From DYFC01 sp041658585 (GTDB lineage Bacteria; Nitrospirota; Thermodesulfovibrionia; Thermodesulfovibrionales; SM23-35), in NCBI GenBank assembly GCA_041658585.1, contig JBAZZX010000009.1:1-64000 (forward strand): 64,000 bases of DNA, written 5' to 3'. The translations under genes and the position numbers were made by a program. The notes under the pieces were generated by a model. The model did no database searches. It was given only the letters and a program-made list of their open reading frames with translations, and was not told the origin of the DNA. Below are positions 1 through 7,767 of this stretch, piece by piece; position 1 is the stretch's first letter; each line of letters starts with the position of its first letter.

Positions 1-1
1 T

Positions 2-1396
2 ATAACTATGGGTTATCCCGCAGTCTGTGATACGGACGTGCCGGTCATCCATCCTTCCGGCGTATGTCTCTACGAAGAAGTTGACAAGGAGCTTGACCAC
101 AGCAAGATCGTCCAGAAGGCCATTGAAGTAAGAGGTCTAAAAATTACAGTAGAGAAACCCCCGATACCCGTTGGATACGGACCGGCCTTTGAAGGTGAGA
201 GGATACGCAAAGAGGATATGTTCATAGAGTTCGGCGGGGCGCGAACGTCTTCATTTGAATGGGTGCGGATGAGGGAGATGGAAGAACTGGAAGACGGCAA
301 GGTTATCATAGTCGGCAACAATTGGCAGGAGAGATATGAAAAGGGCGGCAAGATGCCGCTCGCTATCGTTATAGATGTTGCGGGAAGAAAGATGCAGAAG
401 GATTTTGAATCCGTTATAGAGAGGAAAATCCATCATAATATAAATGAAGCTCAGGGTATATGGCACATGGGCCAGCGTGACATAAACTGGATAAGGATAA
501 GCCGGAACGCAAAGAATGAGGGCTTTACCCTTGAGCATTTAGGTCTCCTTAATGCAACCATGACCCATCACAGGTTCAAATCTATTGTGGACAAGGTCCA
601 GGTAACGATTTATACCGAAGAAGAAGACGTACTAAGGATCCAGGAAGAAGCGAAGCAGTCATACAAAGAAAGAGACCAGAGGCTCGGCGGACTTGTAGAT
701 GAATCGGTTGATCTGTTTTATTCATGCCTCCTCTGCCAGTCCTTTGCTCCAAGCCATGTGTGTGTCATAAGTCCCGAAAGGCTCGGTCTCTGCGGCGCAT
801 ATAACTGGCTTGACTGCAAGGCTGCATTTGAGATAGACCCGACAGGAGGCAATCAGCCTATACCAAAGGGTGATATGCTGGATTCCAGATACGGCAGATA
901 TTCGGGCATAGACGAATATTTAATGAAGGCTTCGGGCGGCGCTGTTGAAACGCTGAATCTCTATACCATCATGGAAAACCCTATGACATCCTGCGGATGT
1001 TTTGAGTGTATTGTAGCAATAATCCCGGAGGCAAACGGAATAATGATCGTGCAGCGAGGTCATACAGGCATGACACCGGTCGGAATGAAATTCTCCACCT
1101 TAGCCGGGACTGTCGGCGGAGGCACACAGAACCCGGGGTTTATGGGTATCGGAAGGATTTTTATTACCAGCAAGAAATTCCTTGCCGGTGACGGAGGCAT
1201 AAAGCGGATTGTATGGATGACCAAGAATCTCAAGGAAAGCCTGAAAGAGGCCTTTGGCAAACGCGCCGCTGAAGAGGGGGTCCCCGACCTTCTCGATAAA
1301 ATAGCGGATGAAGACGTCTGTGAAGATTCGGAGAAATTACTCGAGTTCCTCGCCGGCGTCAATCACCCGGCATTGGAGATGGAACCGATACTTTAA
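2..1396 (+). CDS. acsB: Acetyl-CoA synthase subunit of CODH/ACS (5' end outside window)
   Basis: This enzyme makes or cleaves acetyl-CoA from CO, a corrinoid-bound methyl group and CoA in the Wood-Ljungdahl pathway, in the cytoplasm. The frame is open to the left edge, so roughly the first 250 residues of a family of about 730 are missing. The ATG at base 8 is internal. The A-cluster ligands are all visible: a C-x2-C-x8-C-x9-C series starting near base 725 (CLLC...C...C) and the CGC motif (TSCGCFEC) near base 990 that bridges the two Ni sites. It is the bacterial-type AcsB, directly upstream of cooS and surely in the same operon. Sequence shows the motifs; function follows from the family. 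Confidence 0.96.
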   Translation: MTMGYPAVCDTDVPVIHPSGVCLYEEVDKELDHSKIVQKAIEVRGLKITVEKPPIPVGYGPAFEGERIRKEDMFIEFGGARTSSFEWVRMREMEELEDGKVIIVGNNWQERYEKGGKMPLAIVIDVAGRKMQKDFESVIERKIHHNINEAQGIWHMGQRDINWIRISRNAKNEGFTLEHLGLLNATMTHHRFKSIVDKVQVTIYTEEEDVLRIQEEAKQSYKERDQRLGGLVDESVDLFYSCLLCQSFAPSHVCVISPERLGLCGAYNWLDCKAAFEIDPTGGNQPIPKGDMLDSRYGRYSGIDEYLMKASGGAVETLNLYTIMENPMTSCGCFECIVAIIPEANGIMIVQRGHTGMTPVGMKFSTLAGTVGGGTQNPGFMGIGRIFITSKKFLAGDGGIKRIVWMTKNLKESLKEAFGKRAAEEGVPDLLDKIADEDVCEDSEKLLEFLAGVNHPALEMEPIL

Positions 1397-1476
1397 ATGC
1401 AAAATGAAAAATGTAAAAGTCAAAATAAAAGAATTCAAGAAAATTGCAATTTGCAATTCTTAAGGCTGGAGGTTTT

Positions 1477-3462
1477 ATGAGCAAAGTTGTTAAGAGTGCG
1501 GATAAGTCTGCGGATAAGATAATAGAATGGAGCGAAGCGCATAAGATCGAGACGTGTTTTGACAGGGCGCAGAAAATGAAGCCTTGTCCTATCGGGGCAG
1601 CAGGCGCCTGCTGCAAGATCTGCCATATGGGACCCTGCCGTCTGTTAGGGAGCAACGCAGAGGAAGACGCAAGGGGAGTATGCGGCGCCACGCTTCCGAC
1701 AGTTGCTTCGAGGAATTTCCTCAGAATGGCGGTTGCAGGAGCTGCAGCCCATTCGGACCATGCGAGAGATATGGCCTTTACTCTGCTTGCAGTGGCAAAC
1801 GGTGAAGCAGCCGATTTCAGGATAACCGACGTAAGGAAACTTTACAAGGTCGCAGGGATCCTGGACATCGAATTTGAAGGTCGTTCAGTCACGGATGTTG
1901 CCAGAGATGTTGCGACGAAACTCATTGAAGATTTCGGACGACAGAGAGGTGAGCTGAACTATATCAAAAGGGCGCCGAAAAAGACACAGGAGAGATGGAG
2001 AAAGTGGGGTATTATTCCAAGAGGCGTTGACCGGGAAATAGCCGAGTCAATGCACCGCACACACATGGGTGTTGACCATGACCCTGACAACCTTCTTTTA
2101 AGCGCTCTGAAGGTTTCCATCGCGGACGGATGGGGCGGCTCTATGATCTCTACGGACATTACCGATATTCTCTTTGGCACTCCCAGGCCGGTAAAGGCTG
2201 AGGCGAGTTTCGGGATATTCAAGGAAGATGAAGTTAACCTTGTTGTCCACGGGCATGAGCCTTCCCTTGCAGAAACTATTGTTAATGTGGTGAATGAGCC
2301 TGAATTGATAGAGTATGCAAAATCAAAAGGCGCAAAAGGGATAAACCTCGGCGGAATGTGCTGCACTGCAAACGAGGTGCTCATGAGGCACGGCATCCCG
2401 ACGGCAGGAGGTTTTACAAACCAGGAGCTTGCAATCCTGACAGGGCTTGTAGATGCGATAACGGTAGACGTCCAGTGCATTATGCCGGCATTGACCGAGC
2501 TGTCAAAAAAATTCCATACAAAAGTCATTACCACATCGTATAAGGCGAAAATTCCCGGCGCAATACATATCCAGTATGACGAACACAACGCAAAAGATAT
2601 TGCCCGGCAGATCATAAAGCTTGCCATTGATAATTTCACAAACCGCAAAACGGAAGGCAGTCATGTCTCCGAAAAATTCCCTGTGATTGCGGGTTTCTCT
2701 CATGAATACATAGAGTATATGCAGGGCGGCAGATGGAGGGCGTCGTTCAGGCCGCTAAACGATGCGATTATGGCAGGAAGGATACGCGGCGTTGTCGGGC
2801 TTGCAGGCTGTGACAATCCGAGGGTTCCTGCACAGGGTCTCCATCGTTTTCTTGCAATTGAATTAATTAAGAATGATGTGCTTATCGTCTCAACAGGCTG
2901 CGGCTCTGCTGCATGCGGCACTGCCGGATATCTGACGCCTGAAATGGCCCTTGAAAACGCAGGTCCCGGATTAAGGGAAGTCTGCGAAGCAATCGGTATC
3001 CCGCCGATCCTCCACCTTGGAGCATGTGTCGATAACTCAAGGATACTTACAATAGTTTCCGCAATGGCAGCAGAAGGCGGTCTTTCCGATGAGATTGGAG
3101 GGATGCCTGCAGTTGGAATTGCGCCGGAGTGGATGAGTGAAAAGGCGATAGCGATCGGATGCTATTTTGCAGCATCAGGTGTCCCTGTAATATTCGGAGG
3201 AGAATCACCTGTCGAGGCAAGTAAAGAGGTAACGAAGATAATGACGGAGGTATGGTTTGAAAGATTCAGAGGTTCGCTGCATTTTGAGCCGGACCCGGAA
3301 AAGATACTCCGCCTTACTCTTGATTATATCGATAAGGCAAGGGAAGCTCTGAAACTGAGAAAATATGAACCCGGCAAATTCGGGGCGGAAAGGGTGTTAT
3401 TGGATATGGCTGCGCGCCGTGAACTCGAAAAGGCAGCCAAACCGCATCTGGGAATATATTAG
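1477..3462 (+). CDS. cooS: Ni-containing carbon monoxide dehydrogenase catalytic subunit
   Basis: Catalyses CO + H2O to CO2 + 2e- + 2H+ at a Ni-Fe-S C-cluster, and with AcsB forms CODH/ACS. The protein is 661 residues, normal for the family. The N-terminal B/D-cluster cysteines are seen in CPIGAAGACCKICHMGPC, and the C-cluster region in GGMCCTANEVLMRHG and CGSAACGTAG. I start at the ATG at 1477 because GGAGG lies at 1468-1472; an in-frame TTG at 1444 has no such signal. It sits 80 bases after acsB and 51 bases before the NuoE-like gene, so one transcript is likely. The neighbourhood favours the ACS-bound role over a solitary respiratory CODH. Confidence 0.97.
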   Translation: MSKVVKSADKSADKIIEWSEAHKIETCFDRAQKMKPCPIGAAGACCKICHMGPCRLLGSNAEEDARGVCGATLPTVASRNFLRMAVAGAAAHSDHARDMAFTLLAVANGEAADFRITDVRKLYKVAGILDIEFEGRSVTDVARDVATKLIEDFGRQRGELNYIKRAPKKTQERWRKWGIIPRGVDREIAESMHRTHMGVDHDPDNLLLSALKVSIADGWGGSMISTDITDILFGTPRPVKAEASFGIFKEDEVNLVVHGHEPSLAETIVNVVNEPELIEYAKSKGAKGINLGGMCCTANEVLMRHGIPTAGGFTNQELAILTGLVDAITVDVQCIMPALTELSKKFHTKVITTSYKAKIPGAIHIQYDEHNAKDIARQIIKLAIDNFTNRKTEGSHVSEKFPVIAGFSHEYIEYMQGGRWRASFRPLNDAIMAGRIRGVVGLAGCDNPRVPAQGLHRFLAIELIKNDVLIVSTGCGSAACGTAGYLTPEMALENAGPGLREVCEAIGIPPILHLGACVDNSRILTIVSAMAAEGGLSDEIGGMPAVGIAPEWMSEKAIAIGCYFAASGVPVIFGGESPVEASKEVTKIMTEVWFERFRGSLHFEPDPEKILRLTLDYIDKAREALKLRKYEPGKFGAERVLLDMAARRELEKAAKPHLGIY

Positions 3463-3513
3463 GCCGAGGTTAATGTTGAACCTTAACCTTAACCTTGATT
3501 TAAGGAGGTGCTT

Positions 3514-4002
3514 ATGAGTGCAACAGACGTGGATGTTGAAAAGCGGATTGGAGAGATAGGCGTCATCCTTGAAGCAAGGGAAAAAAACAGAGGCGTTCTG
3601 ATCCAGACACTGCATCAGATTCAGGAAGATAACGGTTATCTGCCGGAGGACGTCTTGAAAAAGCTCTCTAAAAGCCTGAACATAGCTCTTTCAGAAATTT
3701 ACAGCGTTGCGAGTTTTTACAAGATGTTTCATTTCAAACCGAGAGGTAAGAAGGTAGTCAAGGTATGTCTCGGCACCGCCTGCTATGTAAGGGGTTCCAA
3801 AAAGGTGCTTAATGCGCTTGAAAACGAGTTTAAGGTAAAAAACGGAGAGACTACTGAGGACCTTGCCATGACCCTCGAGACGGTAGGGTGTGTCGGGTGC
3901 TGCGGGCTTGCGCCTGTTTCCACGATAAACGAGGAAGTCATCGGTGAAATTATCGGGGAAAAGAAGATGGAGAAACTTGTAAGGTCTATAAAAGAAGAAT
4001 AA
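3514..4002 (+). CDS. NuoE/HndA-like [2Fe-2S] thioredoxin-fold subunit
   Basis: A 162-residue electron-transfer subunit of the NuoE family, which normally docks on a NuoF-type flavoprotein and carries one [2Fe-2S] cluster. The ligand pattern is visible: C-x4-C in VCLGTACYVRG and a second pair in GCVGCCGLAP. The N-terminal helical part (NRGVLIQTLHQIQEDNGYLP) is typical. Translation starts at the ATG at 3514, preceded by AAGGAGG at 3502-3508; the in-frame GTG at 3508 is inside that site. The next gene begins 26 bases later. A short AACCTT tandem (about 3482-3495) lies in the gap before it. Its partner is presumably the NuoF-like protein downstream. Confidence 0.93.
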   Translation: MSATDVDVEKRIGEIGVILEAREKNRGVLIQTLHQIQEDNGYLPEDVLKKLSKSLNIALSEIYSVASFYKMFHFKPRGKKVVKVCLGTACYVRGSKKVLNALENEFKVKNGETTEDLAMTLETVGCVGCCGLAPVSTINEEVIGEIIGEKKMEKLVRSIKEE

Positions 4003-4028
4003 AAAGTTATTAAGGGAGATTCCTGCTA

Positions 4029-6350
4029 ATGCAAAGGTTGAAAAATATTGAAGAACTGAGAAATCTCAGGGCGTCGCTTCTTGAAGATATTTACAGGCCC
4101 GGCAGAAACGTAGTGAAGGTGTGCTGCGGGCTTCCCTGCAGCACACTGGGAGCCCATAAAGTTGTCAAGGCATTGGAAGAAGAGGCGTCAAAGAGCGGTC
4201 AGCGGGTTTCCATCGTCAAGACGGGATGTCAGGGCCTTTGCCAGAAAGGGCCGCTGATTCAGATAGAACCCTACGGCTATTTTTATCAAAAAGTCAGGCC
4301 AGAAAGGGCAAAGGATATTGTATCTGCAACATTATCTGCAGGAGAACCGGTTAGAGAGTTTGTCTACAGGGATTCATTCCTTGATGAAACGCATAAGTTG
4401 ACGGAGGAAGTCCCTTTCTACAAAAAGCAGATGAAGATCGCCCTCAGGAATATGGGCAATATAGACCCTTTTGATATACAACATTATATAGCGGTCGGAG
4501 GTTACCGGGCCGTCGAAAAAATGTTTTCCTCAATGGACCCCGAAGCCGTGATCGAAGAAGTTAAGAAGGCAAACCTCAGGGGCCGCGGCGGCGCCGGATT
4601 TCCCGCAGGCGTCAAATGGGCGCACAGCAAGAAATCGCCATCCAAAGTAAGACTCGTGATCGCCAACGGCGATGAAGGCGACCCCGGCGCTTTTATGGAC
4701 AGATCGGTTATGGAAGGCGACCCGCACAGCCTTCTTGAGGGCATGCTTGTCTGCGCATATGCGATAGACGCCCGATACGGGTTTATCTATGTCCGTCATG
4801 AATATCCCCTTGCTATCAAAACCCTCAAAGTTGCCATCAGTCAGGCTGAAGAGCTTGGATTGCTGGGTAAAGATATCCTCGGCTCCGGGTTTGAATTTAC
4901 TATAGGGATCCGTCAGGGCGCAGGAGCTTTTGTATGCGGCGAGTCCACCTCTCTGGTTGCATCTCTTGAGGGTGAGAGGGGTTTCCCGAGGCCGAGGCCT
5001 CCGAGGCTCTCCGAGACAGGCGGAGGCGCATGGGGTTATCCCTCCAATTTGAACAATATAGAAACCTATGCGTGTGTCCCTCCGATCATTGAGAAGGGCG
5101 CCGACTGGTTTCTGGGCATAGGCACCGAAGGTTCACCCGGCACAAAGGTGTTTTCTCTGGCCGGTAAAGTGAGGAATACCGGACTTGTTGAAGTCCCGAT
5201 GGGAATAACACTGCGGGAGATCGTTTTCGATATAGGCGGCGGAATCATCGGGGACAAAAAATTAAAGGCGGTACAGACCGGCGGTCCTTCAGGCGGCTGC
5301 ATACCCGGGCAGTTCCTGGACATCCCTGTGGATTTCGACTCTCTCAGTAAGGTCGGTTCTATCATGGGTTCCGGCGGCATGGTCGTAATGGATGAAGACA
5401 ACTGCATGGTTGATATTGCAAAGTTTTTCCTGTCCTTTACACAGGCTGAATCCTGCGGTAAATGTCCTCCCTGCAGGGTCGGAACATATCAGATGCTGCA
5501 GATACTGGAAAAGATTACCTCCGGCATGGGAGAGGTCGGAGATATTGAAAGGCTTGAGAGGCTTGGGATAATGGTAAAGAGAGGTTCTCTCTGTGGACTT
5601 GGCCAAAGTGCGCCAAATCCTGTTTTAACAACGATCAAATATTTTCGTGAAGAATACGAAGAACATATCAGAGACAAATACTGCCGGGCAAAAGTATGCA
5701 ATCTCGGCGGTTTCGTTATAGATAAAGAGGAATGCATCCTGTGCGGTCTGTGCAAACAGGCATGTGCATTTGATGCAGTAAAAGAGACCCGCAGGAGTTT
5801 CTTTATCGAGCGTGATTACTGTACCAGATGTAAAGCATGTTACAATGCCTGTCCGGTTGATGCTGTAAAGATAATCAAACCTATGTATGTAAGGCTTGAA
5901 ACGGAGCTGAAGCTGCCTGCCGAACGTTTGAAAGTCATCGAAATGAAAAGCAGGATGACATTGAAAGATATACTTGAATCAAGACCGTATGAGGTTATAA
6001 CCATTCATAAAGATAGTACGATTTCTGATGCGGTAAATCTTATGAGCGGCAAAAATGTAAGCGGTCTGTTCGTGGTTGATAAAGATAATAAGCTGACAGA
6101 CATTTTTACGGAACGGGATATTGTACGATGTGTATTCAACAATATACCATATAGTGAGACGATTTCTAATCTGACCAGGCGTGATATAACTATCTTCGAC
6201 CCGTTGACGGCGGTCAGCACCGCAATATCTATCGCATCCAGAAAAAAGATAAGACATCTGCCCGTCGTTGAAGGCGACAGAATAATAGGAATGGTCACTT
6301 TCAGAGACCTGGTCTCATATATGCTTCCGGAGATTTCCTTTATGTCGTAA
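4029..6350 (+). CDS. NuoF/HndC-like NADH-binding flavoprotein fused to a C-terminal CBS pair
   Basis: A 773-residue multidomain protein. Order by residue: thioredoxin-like [2Fe-2S] domain (about 25-110, CCGLPC and TGCQGLCQKG); NADH/FMN domain (about 150-400, NLRGRGGAGFPAGVKW and NGDEGDPGAFMDR); SLBB; NuoF [4Fe-4S] domain (ESCGKCPPCRVG, then SLCGLG); two ferredoxin [4Fe-4S] motifs (CILCGLCKQAC, CTRCKACYNAC); and from residue 643 a CBS pair. The first parts are the standard architecture of the NADH-oxidising subunit of bifurcating hydrogenases and formate dehydrogenases. The CBS tail is the odd part: CBS pairs usually bind adenine nucleotides, so NADH turnover may be tuned by energy charge (inference). 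The tail nearly repeats in the next gene. Start ATG 4029 follows GGGAGA. Confidence 0.95.
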   Translation: MQRLKNIEELRNLRASLLEDIYRPGRNVVKVCCGLPCSTLGAHKVVKALEEEASKSGQRVSIVKTGCQGLCQKGPLIQIEPYGYFYQKVRPERAKDIVSATLSAGEPVREFVYRDSFLDETHKLTEEVPFYKKQMKIALRNMGNIDPFDIQHYIAVGGYRAVEKMFSSMDPEAVIEEVKKANLRGRGGAGFPAGVKWAHSKKSPSKVRLVIANGDEGDPGAFMDRSVMEGDPHSLLEGMLVCAYAIDARYGFIYVRHEYPLAIKTLKVAISQAEELGLLGKDILGSGFEFTIGIRQGAGAFVCGESTSLVASLEGERGFPRPRPPRLSETGGGAWGYPSNLNNIETYACVPPIIEKGADWFLGIGTEGSPGTKVFSLAGKVRNTGLVEVPMGITLREIVFDIGGGIIGDKKLKAVQTGGPSGGCIPGQFLDIPVDFDSLSKVGSIMGSGGMVVMDEDNCMVDIAKFFLSFTQAESCGKCPPCRVGTYQMLQILEKITSGMGEVGDIERLERLGIMVKRGSLCGLGQSAPNPVLTTIKYFREEYEEHIRDKYCRAKVCNLGGFVIDKEECILCGLCKQACAFDAVKETRRSFFIERDYCTRCKACYNACPVDAVKIIKPMYVRLETELKLPAERLKVIEMKSRMTLKDILESRPYEVITIHKDSTISDAVNLMSGKNVSGLFVVDKDNKLTDIFTERDIVRCVFNNIPYSETISNLTRRDITIFDPLTAVSTAISIASRKKIRHLPVVEGDRIIGMVTFRDLVSYMLPEISFMS

Positions 6351-6411
6351 ACGGTGCGTTAATTATATCTAAATAAGAGGAGTTTAAGGCATTAGCGAAA
6401 GGAGAAGCGGG

Positions 6412-6819
6412 ATGACGTTGAAAGATATTTTAGAGTCGAGGCCCTATGAGATTATAAAAATTAAGCATAATTGCTGTATCGCCGATACCGTAAGGGTGAT
6501 GAGCGAGAAGAATGTCAGCGGCGTTTTCGTGGTCGACGAAAACGATAAATTGGTAAGCATATTTACGGAACGGGATATCGTGCGTTGCGTATTCAGCAAT
6601 ATCCCTACAAATGAGCCGCTGGAAAACCTTATCATGCGGGATATAACAACTTTTGAGCCTACGACCAAGATAAGTTCAGCCATAGCTGTAGCCTCCAGGA
6701 AAAAGATAAGACATCTGCCTGTTGTCGAAGGAGAAAAAATCATCGGAATGATTACGTACAGAGATCTGGTAGCTTATCTTTTGCCGGAAGTATGTTATAT
6801 GGCAGAGACGATGTATTAA
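6412..6819 (+). CDS. Stand-alone CBS-pair protein, paralogue of the preceding CBS tail
   Basis: A 135-residue protein made of two CBS motifs and nothing else. Aligned by eye it matches the C-terminal tail of the preceding NuoF-like protein at about two thirds of positions, from MTLKDILESRPYE through RKKIRHLPVVEG to the last residues. It clearly arose by tandem duplication, with one copy staying fused and one free. CBS pairs dimerise and bind AMP, ATP, NAD or similar ligands, so it could pair with the fused copy (inference). The start at 6412 follows AAAGGAG. It lies inside the oxidoreductase operon with 61 bases before it. Confidence 0.92.
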   Translation: MTLKDILESRPYEIIKIKHNCCIADTVRVMSEKNVSGVFVVDENDKLVSIFTERDIVRCVFSNIPTNEPLENLIMRDITTFEPTTKISSAIAVASRKKIRHLPVVEGEKIIGMITYRDLVAYLLPEVCYMAETMY

Positions 6820-6832
6820 GGAGAGGGTAATA

Positions 6833-6850
6833 ATGGCTGAAGAATTCTAA
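6833..6850 (+). other. Five-codon mini-ORF with a strong ribosome binding site
   Basis: The bases AAGGAGAGGG (6818-6827) precede an ATG at 6833 that opens MAEEF and stops at once with TAA (6848-6850). The next true gene begins 17 bases later with its own CGGAG. Either this is a leader that couples translation across the gap, or the last trace of a deleted gene. Nothing further can be decided from sequence. Confidence 0.35.
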
Positions 6851-6866
6851 TTTCCCGGAGTTAAAA

Positions 6867-7481
6867 ATGAACGAAGAAAATAATACGGCAGAAAAAACAA
6901 AAACAGTTGAGCAGATTAAAAAAGAGGCTGAAGAAAAGACGTGTGCCGTTCAGAAGGCTTTCTATTATATAAATGAATTCATTTCAGGACCAATGTGCAG
7001 CAGATGTTTCCCCTGTGCGCTTGGCACGGCAGAAGCAAGGATAAGACTGCAAAGACTTGTTCGTCATGCAAAAGATATCGATGAAAAGGATATTGAAATT
7101 TTAAAAAGAATCGGTTCTCATATGATCGAGGGCTCTTTTTGTAAAAAAGGAAAAGACACCGGAAAATATCTTGCTGAAATACTTTCTGTTTCCGGGAATG
7201 AATTCAAAGAGCATCTTTCGGGTATTTGTCCAAAAAAGGAATGTACAAGCCTGATTGAGTATGTTATAAAACCTGAACTTTGCACTATGTGCGGCGATTG
7301 TTTGGAAGTGTGTAAATATGATGCTATTCTCGGGGAAAAGAAAGTACTGTACCGTTCAGGATATCTTCCATTTGAAATAAGAAAGAAGAGATGTATAAAT
7401 TGCGGCGAGTGCGTTAAAGTCTGCCCGACAGGAGCGATTGAGATTGTTACGGTTTCGGTTGAAGAATTGGTGAACGGGTAA
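6867..7481 (+). CDS. Small Fe-S protein: NuoF-type [4Fe-4S] domain plus two ferredoxin clusters
   Basis: A 204-residue iron-sulfur protein. Residues about 35-110 mimic the Fe-S end of NuoF (MCSRCFPCALG, later GSFCKKGK), but there is no flavin or NADH domain. The C-terminal part has two ferredoxin motifs, CTMCGDCLEVCKYDA and CINCGECVKVCPTGA. It is best read as an electron relay within the same complex, carrying up to three [4Fe-4S] clusters. Start ATG 6867 with CGGAG seven bases upstream. It resembles the C-terminal half of the NuoF-like protein two genes upstream and may be a shortened duplicate of it. Confidence 0.9.
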   Translation: MNEENNTAEKTKTVEQIKKEAEEKTCAVQKAFYYINEFISGPMCSRCFPCALGTAEARIRLQRLVRHAKDIDEKDIEILKRIGSHMIEGSFCKKGKDTGKYLAEILSVSGNEFKEHLSGICPKKECTSLIEYVIKPELCTMCGDCLEVCKYDAILGEKKVLYRSGYLPFEIRKKRCINCGECVKVCPTGAIEIVTVSVEELVNG

Positions 7482-7498
7482 CTCATTAGTTGTACAAA

Positions 7499-7674
7499 AC
7501 AAGGGTTCCGAAATCTTTCGGAAAAAACCCTGCAATGCAACAAAAGCATTTTATTTGCGATACACATGACTGCAATCTTATGGTTTATATAATATGGCGG
7601 AAGGCTTGCCGACCGGGCTTAACGAGATAAGGTGTTGCTGCCGGACTTTTCCCGAAAGATTTCGGAACCCTTGT
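7499..7674. repeat. Inverted-repeat element with perfect 23-base ends (element E)
   Basis: The bases 7499-7521 (beginning ACAAGGGTTCCGA) recur as an exact reverse complement at 7652-7674, enclosing 130 bases of non-coding DNA. Each arm is itself almost palindromic (CCGAAA-TC-TTTCGG). No open frame of note lies inside. It sits between two genes of one operon, so the transcript could fold into a long hairpin. The shape suits a MITE or an RNA processing structure. No clear target duplication was seen. Confidence 0.75.
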
Positions 7675-7767
7675 CATTAAAGGTTTTCCGTTTGGTTTAA
7701 TGAATAAATTGTGAATTGCGGATTGATAAATGATAATTGACTAATAGTTTCTGATAAGGAGGATTAA

